From the NCBI GenBank assembly GCA_017883235.1, contig JADGNY010000059.1, forward strand, positions 1 through 39,563: a stretch of DNA of 39,563 nucleotides. The letters run 5' to 3'. How positions within the stretch are numbered: position 1 is the stretch's first letter; each line of letters opens with the position of its first letter. Positions 26,317 through 35,295 of the stretch are shown here, in pieces. The translations under genes were made by a program, and so were the position numbers. The notes below the pieces were generated by a model, which searched no databases, had not been told where the DNA came from, and was given only the letters and a program-made list of their open reading frames with translations. The DNA is from Thermoanaerobaculia bacterium (lineage in GTDB: Bacteria > Acidobacteriota > Thermoanaerobaculia > Gp7-AA8).

Positions 26317-27078
26317 TTACCCGTTCGCCTCGCTCTTCCGGTTCTTGAACTTCGCGGCGATGTAGTCGCGGTTCATGCGGGCGATGAAGTCGATGGAGAT
26401 CTCCTTCGGACAGACGGCTTCACACTCACCGTACATCGTGCAGCTTCCGAAGTGCTCTTCCATGATCTCCACCATGCGCACGACGCGCTCGTAGCGCTCC
26501 GGTTGTCCCTGCGGCAGGAGACCGAGGTGCGCGACCTTGGCGGAGGTAAAGAGCTGCGCGGCGCCGTTAGGACACTGCGCGACGCACGCGCCACACTGGA
26601 TGCACGCCGCCGCGTCCATCGACCGGTCCTGCACCGCTTTCGGGATCAGGAGCGTATTCGCCTCGACGGCGCTGCCGGTATTCACGGAAATGAAGCCGCC
26701 GGCCTGGATGATCATGTCGAGCGGGCTGCGGTCGACCATGAGGTCTTTGATGATGGGAAAGGCCCGTGCGCGCCACGGCTCGACGCGAATCTCGTCGCCG
26801 TGCTTGAAGTGCCGCATGTGCAACTGGCAGGTGGCCGTGCCGCCGGCCGGTCCGTGAGCGATGCCGTTGATCATCATCCCGCACGAGCCGCAGATCCCTT
26901 CGCGGCAGTCGTGCTCGAAGTGAATGGGCTGCTCGCCGCGCTCGGTGAGCCGCTCGTTGACGACGTCGAGCATCTCCAGAAACGAGGCATCGGGGCTGAT
27001 GTCCTTGGCCTCGTAAGTAACGAACTTCCCTTCGGCTGTTCGCGAGGCTTGCCGCCAGACTTGTAGTGTGAGGTCCAT
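26317..27078 (-). CDS. sdhB: Succinate dehydrogenase/fumarate reductase iron-sulfur subunit
   Basis: A 253-residue electron-transfer subunit linking the flavoprotein to quinone. Three cluster sites are complete: [2Fe-2S] Cys58, 63, 66 and 84 (CREGICGSC and TATC); [4Fe-4S] Cys159, 162, 165 and 169 ([11 protein letters not shown]); and the third cluster with Cys213, 219 and 223 ([11 protein letters not shown]), whose wider spacing fits the type B/non-classical Sdh-Frd group. The ATG follows the sdhA stop codon directly with no gap, so translation is coupled. It is the last gene of the sdhCAB operon and is followed by a hairpin. Confidence 0.97.
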   Translation of the reverse strand: MDLTLQVWRQASRTAEGKFVTYEAKDISPDASFLEMLDVVNERLTERGEQPIHFEHDCREGICGSCGMMINGIAHGPAGGTATCQLHMRHFKHGDEIRVEPWRARAFPIIKDLMVDRSPLDMIIQAGGFISVNTGSAVEANTLLIPKAVQDRSMDAAACIQCGACVAQCPNGAAQLFTSAKVAHLGLLPQGQPERYERVVRMVEIMEEHFGSCTMYGECEAVCPKEISIDFIARMNRDYIAAKFKNRKSEANG

Positions 27079-28989
<1,911 letters not shown>

Positions 28990-29035
28990 CGAGTCTTCAC
29001 CTGCCTGTGTGATGCGGAAACGCGTGCAACCGGAA

Positions 29036-29749
29036 TCAGCGCAGAACGCCGATGAGAACGGCGATCGGAAAGGAGATGTTCGCGAGCGTGACCACCAGGG
29101 CAAATACCGTCGCGAACCCCCGCTTCCACGAATTGAATCGGTCGTGGCTGAGCCCGAGCGAATTGAACATGCTCCAGAGACCGTGGTAGAGGTGCATCCC
29201 GAGCGCGAGATTGGCGACGATGTAGAACGCGCTCACCCACCAGACCTGAAAGCCGGTCACGAAGTTGTGGTAGACGTCGTGCTCGATGAAGTCCGGGTGC
29301 ACGGTGCCGAACGTCAGATGCAGCAGGTGGTAGATGACGAAGAGGACGATGATCACGCCGCCCCAGCGCATCGTCCGGGCCGCGTAGCCTGCCGAGACGT
29401 AATCGCGGTTCGCATAGCCGACCGGCCGGGCACGCCGGTTCATCAGGGTGAGCTGCGTGGCCGCCTGAATGTGCAGCCAGACCGCGATGAGCAGCAGCGC
29501 CCGCACGGCGTACAGCGCCCCCTTGGCCGGCAGCAGCGGGGCGCCCATGGTGATCAGAAACCCCGCGTAGGCGTTGTAGTGCTCCGGCCCGATGTAGACC
29601 TTCAGGTTGCCGGCCATGTGCAGGAAGATCCAGACGAAAAGGAAGATCCCGGTCACGGCCATGACAGCTTTTTTGCCGATGGCCGAGTGCCAGAAGCCGA
29701 GGAGCCAGGAAGCGCGAACGTTCGTTGTCGCGGGAGCTGCAGCAGTCAT
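29036..29749 (-). CDS. sdhC: Succinate dehydrogenase cytochrome b558 subunit
   Basis: A 237-residue membrane anchor with five predicted transmembrane segments, the single-polypeptide di-heme anchor of type B succinate:quinone oxidoreductases (TIGR02046-type). Histidines in membrane contexts that could bind heme b include H21 (GFWHSAIG), H44 (IFLHMAGN), and those in [19 protein letters not shown] and [12 protein letters not shown]. The operon order is C-A-B on the minus strand. The phosphohydrolase gene ends 43 bp upstream, so the operon might be transcribed with it or from a promoter in that gap. Confidence 0.94.
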   Translation of the reverse strand: MTAAAPATTNVRASWLLGFWHSAIGKKAVMAVTGIFLFVWIFLHMAGNLKVYIGPEHYNAYAGFLITMGAPLLPAKGALYAVRALLLIAVWLHIQAATQLTLMNRRARPVGYANRDYVSAGYAARTMRWGGVIIVLFVIYHLLHLTFGTVHPDFIEHDVYHNFVTGFQVWWVSAFYIVANLALGMHLYHGLWSMFNSLGLSHDRFNSWKRGFATVFALVVTLANISFPIAVLIGVLR

Positions 29750-29792
29750 GGCTGCATCATATCGATGATGGGTCGCCGGTCAAGGCTGGCCG

Positions 29793-31175
29793 TCACAGAC
29801 GGCTGCGTGCGATCCACTTCCTCACCTCGTCCCGCACGCGTAAGCCCGGCGTTTCCGCCGTGAGCCCCTCGAAAAAGTCGCGATATCGCGGCGCGGTCCG
29901 GGCCAGAAAATCAGTCGTGGCCACGCGGTAAGTGCCGGCCGGATCGATGATCTCCGGTCCCACAACGATCGCAAACGAATCGCTCCCCTTCCGCGAGTCT
30001 CCATACGCGAGGAGCTTCTGCACCGCGTCACCGCGCAACGAATAGACGACGATCTCGTTGTCGTATGGCATCGCAGCCCGCAACGCCTCGAGCGTGACAC
30101 GCCCGCGCGGAAGGGCCTGCCGGAAACTGCTGGCCGTCGACAACGCCACATCGGCGTGGACCGCATGGCGCATGATCTCGACAGACTTCTTTGCGAATGC
30201 CTCGACAGGCAACGGTGCATGCAACGTTCCGATCGTGGTGAACAACGGGGCGTATTGCGGATCGCGCTCGAGGTCGTGCTCCATCGTGACCACCCGTTGC
30301 GCGATCGACGCGTCTTTCGGCATGTGGGCATCGACAGGAACCAGCCTGCCAGTGACCCCGACCAGTTTGTGATCTTCGAATGTCAGCACGACGCGGCTGA
30401 TATACGTCAGGTACTGAAACGGCGAAATGAACCACGTCGGCGTACCGTCGATTCGCATCAGACCGCGCTTCAAGTGACTATGCGTACCGAAGATCAGATC
30501 GATGCCCGGGACCGAGCGTGCCAGCGCGAAGTCGTCGTCGAGATGTTCGTGTCCGATCATGACCACGACGTCGGCATGCTGTTTCTCGCGCAGGTCTCGT
30601 ACGGCGTCGCGGGCCGCGGGGACCGGATCGTCGAAATGCAGCATCGGCTCCTTGACGAGCGCCTTGAAGTCGCTGCCGGCGACCGCAAACACGCCCACGC
30701 GAATCCCGTTGACGACAAAGAGGCGTGACGGCAGAAAGCCGTTGGTATTGGCGCTCAGGACGGGATAACGGATCGCGTCGAGGCACGGCTGCATCTCGCG
30801 GATGCCGTAATCGGGATCATGATTGCCGAATGCCATCGCGTCGACGATGCCGTTGAACCACGGCCACTCGGCGCAACGGTATTTATCCGACCACGCCGGC
30901 GAGCCTTTGTTGACCATGTCGCCGCCGGAAAACACCAGCGCACCCCGCCGTTTCTCCCCGCGCAGATAGCCAATCGCCTTGGCGACGCCTCCCTGCGCTT
31001 CCCGTCCCTCGGAGTAGAACGGTAATGCGTGCGAGTGATAGTCGGAGAAGTGGAGGAGTGTTACGCGCGTCGTCCGGGCCTGGGCCGCCACGCAGACGAA
31101 AAGCAGCGGGAAAAACAAAGGGCGCCACGAGGAGCGCCCTTTGCCACAAACAGACGAGGATTGAATCTGAATCAC
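29793..31175 (-). CDS. Exported 5'-nucleotidase/UshA-like metallophosphohydrolase
   Basis: A two-metal phosphoesterase that probably removes phosphate from nucleotides outside the cytoplasm. Metal-binding motifs (numbered from GTG 31175) are D45/H47 (HFSDYHSH), D86 (SGGDMVNKG), N118-H119-D120 (FGNHD), GHEH and GTHSH. The C-terminal third (ALSTASSFRQALPRG, YDNEIVVYSLRGDAVQKLL) matches the nucleotidase substrate domain. A hydrophobic stretch LFFPLLFVCVAAQA forms the signal peptide. The start is doubtful: GTG 31175 overlaps the stop of the upstream gene (GTGA), but a terminator-like hairpin at 31111-31142 lies inside this N-terminal region. A TTG at 31118 would start right after the hairpin stem and still leave a short signal peptide. 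Confidence 0.87.
   Translation of the reverse strand: MIQIQSSSVCGKGRSSWRPLFFPLLFVCVAAQARTTRVTLLHFSDYHSHALPFYSEGREAQGGVAKAIGYLRGEKRRGALVFSGGDMVNKGSPAWSDKYRCAEWPWFNGIVDAMAFGNHDPDYGIREMQPCLDAIRYPVLSANTNGFLPSRLFVVNGIRVGVFAVAGSDFKALVKEPMLHFDDPVPAARDAVRDLREKQHADVVVMIGHEHLDDDFALARSVPGIDLIFGTHSHLKRGLMRIDGTPTWFISPFQYLTYISRVVLTFEDHKLVGVTGRLVPVDAHMPKDASIAQRVVTMEHDLERDPQYAPLFTTIGTLHAPLPVEAFAKKSVEIMRHAVHADVALSTASSFRQALPRGRVTLEALRAAMPYDNEIVVYSLRGDAVQKLLAYGDSRKGSDSFAIVVGPEIIDPAGTYRVATTDFLARTAPRYRDFFEGLTAETPGLRVRDEVRKWIARSRL
31111..31142 (-). terminator. Intrinsic terminator for the AT-hook gene
   Basis: On the minus strand a perfect 9-bp stem AAAGGGCGC/GCGCCCTTT with an 8-base loop is followed by GTTTTT. 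This is a textbook intrinsic terminator, 30 bp past the stop of the AT-hook protein gene. It lies inside the apparent first codons of the phosphohydrolase gene, so it would either separate the two transcripts or act as an attenuator. Confidence 0.75.
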
Positions 31176-31714
31176 CTGCCGACAGCGGACTTCATGGCGT
31201 TGATGGCTGCTTCGCGTCCTGCTTCTTTGGCGATCTTCTGAAACTGCCCGCGGCGGCTGGCCGGGATCTGCCGGATCAGGCCGAGATAGCGGCCCTGAAG
31301 CTGGCGGGAAGCCAACTGCTCCGGCGTAATGCGGGCGCGGCGGCGGCGTTTGACCGGTGCTACGGCGGCGGCTAGAGGAGCAGCCATTGGCGGCGCAGGC
31401 GCTGCCGCTTTGTTACCGCTTCCGGGCGGGCGTCCACGACGCTTGCCGCTTCCGGGCGGTCTTCCCGGCGGACGTCCGCGACGCTTGCCGGTGGTGGCAC
31501 CGCTTGTGGCGGCGGCCGGCGCGGCGACGCCTGCATGGGCACGCAGCGTCTGCAAACGGGACTCGAGATCGCTGATCTCGCGATGCATGTCGCTGACGTA
31601 GCGGTTCACTTCACTGGCGGAAATCCTACGATCGGCAATCAGGCAATCCAACACGTAGGATGCCTGTCCAGCGGACAACTGCGGAGGGGGGATATTCAGT
31701 CTGGGTCTTGGCAC
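31172..31714 (-). CDS. AT-hook, histone-like DNA-binding protein
   Basis: A 180-residue basic protein. Residues about 1-58 include a helical, partly coiled-coil section (SASEVNRYVSDMHREISDLE). The middle is an Ala/Gly/Pro-rich linker with two KRRGRPPG AT-hook motifs (77-84 and 91-98), which bind the minor groove of AT-rich DNA. Next comes KRRRRARITPEQLASRQLQG, then a basic helical tail ending AAINAMKSAVGR. This is a dimerising nucleoid- or promoter-binding architecture. The start is GTG 31714: AAGGAG at 31723-31728 sits eight bases upstream, better than the in-frame ATG at 31744. It is probably its own transcription unit, with a terminator right after. Confidence 0.8.
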   Translation of the reverse strand: MPRPRLNIPPPQLSAGQASYVLDCLIADRRISASEVNRYVSDMHREISDLESRLQTLRAHAGVAAPAAATSGATTGKRRGRPPGRPPGSGKRRGRPPGSGNKAAAPAPPMAAPLAAAVAPVKRRRRARITPEQLASRQLQGRYLGLIRQIPASRRGQFQKIAKEAGREAAINAMKSAVGR

Positions 31715-31722
31715 GTTATTCA

Positions 31723-31728
31723 CTCCTT
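31723..31728 (-). promoter_or_regulatory. Strong Shine-Dalgarno of the AT-hook gene
   Basis: AAGGAG on the minus strand, eight bases before GTG 31714. It decides for this GTG over the upstream ATG at 31744, which has no such site. Confidence 0.65.
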
Positions 31729-31823
31729 CTTGTGCGTTCTGCACATCGATCTGTGCATGCTACCAGAAATTTACAACGGCGGCGCAATAAGACATCGATA
31801 ACACCCCGGAACTAACGGTCCCG

Positions 31824-31854
31824 GTTCTGCCGCTAGGGGTCTGCGCGGCAGAAC
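31824..31854. repeat. Hairpin downstream of ahcY
   Basis: A perfect 10-bp stem GTTCTGCCGC/GCGGCAGAAC with an 11-base loop, 57 bp past the ahcY stop on the minus strand. A second GC-rich palindromic stretch with GCCGGCC and GGCCGGC lies at about 31870-31910. No T tract follows, so rho-independent termination is unproven. Confidence 0.5.
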
Positions 31855-31910
31855 GATAGAGCGAAGATGGTGGCCGGCCTTGGGCAACCAGCGCAGCCGG
31901 CCGTGCCGGC

Positions 31911-33410
31911 CTAGTAGCGATAGTGATCGGATTTGTACGGTCCCTCGACCGGCGTCCCCAGGTACTTGGACTGGTCCGCCGTCAACTTCGTCAGCTCCAC
32001 GCCGAGGTGCCCGAGGTGCAGGCGGGCCACTTCCTCGTCCAGCCGTTTCGGCAGGACGTAGACCTGTTTCTGATACTCGCCTTTGTTCTGCCAGAGCGCC
32101 AGTTGCGCCAGGACCTGATTGGTAAACGAGGCCGACATCACGAACGACGGATGCCCCGTTGCGCACCCGAGATTCATCAGTCTCCCCTCGGCCAGGATCA
32201 GCACGCTGTGCCCGTCAGGAAAGACCCATTCGTCGTACTGGGGTTTAATGTTGACCCGCTTCACCCCCGCGTACTTCTTGAGGCCGGCCATGTCGATCTC
32301 ATTGTCGAAATGGCCGATGTTGCTGACGATGGCCTTGTTCTTCATCCGGGCCATGTGATCGGCCGTGATGACGTTCCTGTTGCCCGTGGCGGTAACAAAA
32401 ATGTCCGCGCGCTCGACGACCGAATCGAGCGTCCGCACCTCGAAACCTTCCATGGCCGCCTGCAGGGCGCAGATCGGATCGATTTCGGTAACGACGACGC
32501 GCGCTCCCTGCCCGCGCAGTGCCTGCGCGCACCCTTTACCCACTTCGCCGAAGCCGCAGACGAGCGCGAGCTTGCCGGCGATCATGACGTCGGTGGCCCG
32601 ATTGAGGCCGTCGACGACGGAGTGGCGGCATCCGTAGATGTTGTCGAATTTCGACTTCGTCACCGAGTCATTGACGTTGATGGCCGGGAAGAGCAACTCC
32701 CCCGCTTCCATCATCTGATACAGCCTGTGAACGCCGGTGGTCGTCTCCTCGGAGACGCCTTTGAGGTCGGCGGAGACGCGCGTCCAGCGCTTCGGATCGC
32801 GCTTCAATTCGGCGCGGAGAAGATCGAGGATGACTCCCCACTCTTCCGGCTCGGCGTTGTCATCAAAATCAGGGACAAGTCCCTTTCCTTCGAACTCGAC
32901 GCCTTTGTGCACGAGCAGCGTGGCATCGCCACCATCATCAACGATGAGGTTCGGCCCCGCGCCGTCCGGCCATTGCAGCGCCTCGGAGGTACACCACCAA
33001 TACTCCTCGAGCGTCTCCCCTTTCCAGGCGAAAACCGGGATGCCCTTCGGATCTTCCGCCGTACCGCCCGTCTCCGGACGTCCGACGACTACGGCAGCAG
33101 CCGCGGGATCCTGCGTCGAGAAGATGTTGCAGCTCACCCAGCGAACATCGGCACCGAGAATGGCCAGCGTCTCGATGAGAACCCCAGTCTGCACGGTCAT
33201 GTGCAACGACCCCATGACGCGCGCCCCTGTCAGCGGCTTCGATTTCCCATACTTCTCCCGGACAGCCATCAGCCCCGGCATCTCGTGCTCCGCCAGCCGC
33301 ATCTCGGCGCGCCCAAGCGTGGCCAGGCTCAGATCTTTGACTTTGAACGGCTCGCGCCCCGCGGCGCGGGCAGCAGCAAATGAATGCGTAACTTCGAGTG
33401 TAGCGGTCAT
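31911..33410 (-). CDS. ahcY: Adenosylhomocysteinase (S-adenosyl-L-homocysteine hydrolase)
   Basis: A cytoplasmic NAD-dependent enzyme of 499 residues that splits S-adenosylhomocysteine into adenosine and homocysteine in the methyl cycle. Visible signatures: [13 protein letters not shown] and the family signature around [15 protein letters not shown]; the substrate residues in [20 protein letters not shown]-binding [14 protein letters not shown] near 284-297; the conserved IGHFDNEID; and the C-terminal KSDHYRY that closes over NAD of the partner subunit. The length is that of the long bacterial type, with the extra internal segment (about 160-200) also seen in mycobacterial enzymes. AAGGAG precedes ATG 33410 at a slightly long spacing. 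I see no SAH-riboswitch core in the 70 bp upstream. Confidence 0.97.
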   Translation of the reverse strand: MTATLEVTHSFAAARAAGREPFKVKDLSLATLGRAEMRLAEHEMPGLMAVREKYGKSKPLTGARVMGSLHMTVQTGVLIETLAILGADVRWVSCNIFSTQDPAAAAVVVGRPETGGTAEDPKGIPVFAWKGETLEEYWWCTSEALQWPDGAGPNLIVDDGGDATLLVHKGVEFEGKGLVPDFDDNAEPEEWGVILDLLRAELKRDPKRWTRVSADLKGVSEETTTGVHRLYQMMEAGELLFPAINVNDSVTKSKFDNIYGCRHSVVDGLNRATDVMIAGKLALVCGFGEVGKGCAQALRGQGARVVVTEIDPICALQAAMEGFEVRTLDSVVERADIFVTATGNRNVITADHMARMKNKAIVSNIGHFDNEIDMAGLKKYAGVKRVNIKPQYDEWVFPDGHSVLILAEGRLMNLGCATGHPSFVMSASFTNQVLAQLALWQNKGEYQKQVYVLPKRLDEEVARLHLGHLGVELTKLTADQSKYLGTPVEGPYKSDHYRY

Positions 33411-33537
33411 GAGAGTGTTGCTCCTTCGAATTAGCGAGGCTCGACGTGAAGGCCGGCCACGGTGGGAGGCGGATTGTAACGCAGGTACTGAGAGACTTCG
33501 CCAATGGTTGGAAGCTACTCCATCAAATTCGTATGGT

Positions 33538-33634
33538 CTACCAACGAATTACGCGAAGTCCTTCCACATCGTCAAAGTCCCGGCCGTTTGGTGAGCAAAG
33601 GCAGGTCGTGTTGGAGGCAGAGCGCCGCGATCCG
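33538..33634 (-). pseudogene. VapC (PIN) toxin remnant, C-terminal fragment
   Basis: Directly downstream of the antitoxin at 33650-33877, the minus strand reads RIAALCLQHDLPLLTKR, then after one extra base [14 protein letters not shown] and a stop (33538-33540). This is the classic C-terminal end of a VapC PIN domain, with the last acidic residue in the DF motif. The N-terminal roughly 100 residues are missing, an in-frame TGA precedes the fragment, and the frameshift lies near 33580. The toxin is therefore a dead remnant produced by a large deletion plus an insertion. Confidence 0.72.
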
Positions 33635-33649
33635 TCAAACGCGGGGCGA

Positions 33650-33877
33650 TCAAACTTCCATCTCTCTCCCGAAAGCCTCATTCACCGCGCGAGCGACCTC
33701 GCGGCCAGACTTCCCGCTGAGAGTGCCAGCAAACGCCATCCACGGTTGGGATTCAGTCGTCGGGAGCGCCTTTATCTCGACCGCCAACTTGGCGTGATCG
33801 CGCACCCCGGTGAGAGGCTCGGTAAGTTTGAGCACGTTGTGCTCGGCGAGATACTCCGCTTCAATCGTTCTGGCCAT
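33650..33877 (-). CDS. Small antitoxin-like protein (partner of the VapC remnant)
   Basis: A 75-residue protein with no membrane segment. Its N-terminal region (ARTIEAEYLAEHNVLKLTEP, then GVRDHAKLAVEI) has the short beta-rich pattern of AF2212/DUF104-like antitoxins. The C-terminal region (SGKSGREVARAVNEAFGRE) is helical. The frame is intact. A fragment of a PIN toxin follows within about 15 bp, matching antitoxin-toxin order. It is divergent from the Phd-like gene, with 56 bp between starts. Confidence 0.7.
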   Translation of the reverse strand: MARTIEAEYLAEHNVLKLTEPLTGVRDHAKLAVEIKALPTTESQPWMAFAGTLSGKSGREVARAVNEAFGREMEV

Positions 33878-33933
33878 GAAGATAGGATAACAGCGAAGTA
33901 GGAACGTTTCGATAAGTCCCCGAGAGAGGTTCC

Positions 33934-34152
33934 ATGAAGATCTACACCTATTCTGAAGCCCGTCAGAATCTCGCAACTCTTCTCGAAGAGGCCAGACGAA
34001 AGGGAGGAGTCCGCATCCGGCGGCGCGACGGCGAGAGTTTTGTTCTTCGTCCTGAACGGCCGGTGCGCTCACCATTCGACGTCCAAGGGGCGGACGTCGG
34101 TCTCGGGCGTGAACAGATCATCCGCGCAATCCACGACAGTCGAAAGAAGTGA
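33934..34152 (+). CDS. Phd/YefM-like antitoxin, apparently orphan
   Basis: A 72-residue protein with the Phd/YefM N-terminal fold pattern: MKIYTYSEARQNLATLLEEA for the first helices and VRIRRRDGESFVLRP for the strands, which dimerise and bind operator DNA. The C-terminal part (GREQIIRAIHDSRKK) would wrap a toxin. GAGAGG lies just upstream of ATG 33934. No toxin frame follows: the next 100 bp hold nothing recognisable before another antitoxin. It could be a lone regulator or the survivor of a lost pair. Confidence 0.78.
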   Translation: MKIYTYSEARQNLATLLEEARRKGGVRIRRRDGESFVLRPERPVRSPFDVQGADVGLGREQIIRAIHDSRKK

Positions 34153-34253
34153 GCGTGGCGAGGCGAGGGGCGATCGACTGGCCAACTCCACCCGCAGCCA
34201 GGACGTCATCACCCTCATTACGATCTTGACCAATATTAACTGACCGAGGCAGG

Positions 34254-34550
34254 ATGCGCAGGGAACGAGAAGAAACGATCAGCGTCACCGAAGCCAGAAA
34301 GCGGCTTTCGACCCTGCTGGGGCGTGTCGCTTTCGGCAAGGAAACGATTCTGATCACGAGGCGAGGCCACCCGATTGCCAGACTCATTCCTCCAGACGAT
34401 GAACCTGTCGAGCAGGGTCTCGGGACCGTGCGGGGCTGGCTGTCCGACGATGATCCCTTTCTGGCGGCCGTGGAGGAGATCGTCACCGCGCGTGACAGTC
34501 ACCGTCCGCGCGTGATGTTGCCCAAACCGCGCGCGAGCCGTAAGCGGTGA
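34254..34550 (+). CDS. Phd/YefM-family antitoxin
   Basis: A 98-residue antitoxin with the usual opening EETISVTEARKRLSTLLGRV, followed by KETILITRRGHPIARLIPPD, the Phd/YefM dimer and DNA-binding module. The C-terminal half is the toxin-wrapping tail (WLSDDDPFLAAVEEIVTAR) ending in basic residues. The stop overlaps the GTG start of the following PIN gene (GTGA), as expected for a co-translated pair. The toxin itself is truncated, so the antitoxin probably survives without a working partner. Confidence 0.85.
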   Translation: MRREREETISVTEARKRLSTLLGRVAFGKETILITRRGHPIARLIPPDDEPVEQGLGTVRGWLSDDDPFLAAVEEIVTARDSHRPRVMLPKPRASRKR

Positions 34551-34860
34551 GGTACCTGCTCGATACGAATGTCCTTTCCGAGGTGATCCGGAAGGATCCG
34601 AACCGCAGGCTTCTGCAACGGTTGAGCGAGGTTGCGCCGCGAGACGCGGTGACGTCAGTAGTCTGCGTCGCGGAACTTCGCCATGGAGCGGCACGCGTTG
34701 CTCACGGTGCGCTTCTATGGAAACGAATTGCCCGCGAGGTTCTGAGCCGCATCGACATTCTTTCGCTCGGCGAGGCGGAAGCCATTCGCGCCGGCGATCT
34801 GGTCGCAACACTTGAAGCCCACGGCGAACCGATCGGGATGGAGGACGTCTGGATCGGCCC
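34547..34860 (+). pseudogene. VapC-type PIN toxin, C-terminally truncated
   Basis: From GTG 34547: RYLLDTNVLSEVIRKDP (D6), VVCVAELRHGAAR (E43) and GEPIGMEDVWIG (D100) are the first three acidic PIN positions. After residue 104 (about 34859) similarity stops, and the frame runs on to 35197 only as sequence antisense to the PDZ gene. The final roughly 30 residues, including the last acidic position, are lost. The junction lies 4-5 bp from the PDZ stop codon, so a deletion or rearrangement fused the two loci. The product, if made, would be a chimera and probably inactive. Confidence 0.82.
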
Positions 34861-34863
34861 GCC

Positions 34864-35295
34864 CTACTTTGGCGCTGCTCGCTGCGCTCTTGCCAATTGT
34901 TCATTGATCCGTCGCTGCTCCGCCATGCCAGGCGGAAGTGCGACAGCTACGATCGTCACAATTTGTACGGTCCTTCCACGGCTGATTTTGAGCTGGACGC
35001 GCTGGCCCTGCCGGATTCCACTGAAGAAATTCAGCGTTTCGAGCTCGTCTCGGAAAGAGAGAGGTCTGCCGTTGATGGCCGTGATGACGTCCTGCGGCTT
35101 CAAACCTGCTCGCTCTGCCGGTCCGCCGTGCGCGATCTGGCGAATGAAGAGCCAGACCATGCGGCCCGTCGAAGTGTTTGTCGCGTTGTACGTGTAGCCG
35201 AGTCCAAGCCATCCAGGCGGGGCAGGCGATGCCGCGCCGGCCGCGAGGATTGACGATGCGGCCAACGTTGCTAGAAAAGTCAACGCGTACTTCAC
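34864..35295 (-). CDS. Exported PDZ-domain protein
   Basis: A 143-residue secreted protein. The signal peptide is KYALTFLATLAASSILAAG, with cleavage near AGAASP. One PDZ domain fills most of the rest: GWLGLGYTYNA as the carboxylate-binding loop, GPAERAGLKPQDVITAING as the core, then VQLKISRGRTV. PDZ domains bind protein C-termini; there is no protease domain. The GTG start at 35295 overlaps the kinase stop (GTGA), so it is translated with the kinase and probably works in the same envelope-located process. Its 3' end abuts the truncated VapC gene. Confidence 0.82.
   Translation of the reverse strand: MKYALTFLATLAASSILAAGAASPAPPGWLGLGYTYNATNTSTGRMVWLFIRQIAHGGPAERAGLKPQDVITAINGRPLSFRDELETLNFFSGIRQGQRVQLKISRGRTVQIVTIVAVALPPGMAEQRRINEQLARAQRAAPK

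Noticed and set aside
31771-32166. Minus-strand 131-codon frame at the ahcY 3' end
   Set aside because: It overlaps ahcY in another frame and runs into GC-rich hairpin sequence; no family resemblance.
33411-33480. SAH riboswitch upstream of ahcY
   Set aside because: The minus strand has GAGCCTCG and AAGGAGCAAC but lacks the conserved GAGGAGCGCUGC-type core, and no pseudoknot pairing could be drawn.
34547-35197. A 216-codon PIN-domain protein with a novel C-terminal domain
   Set aside because: The part after about residue 104 is exactly antisense to the PDZ gene and shows no protein-like pattern, so it is read-through of a truncated toxin.
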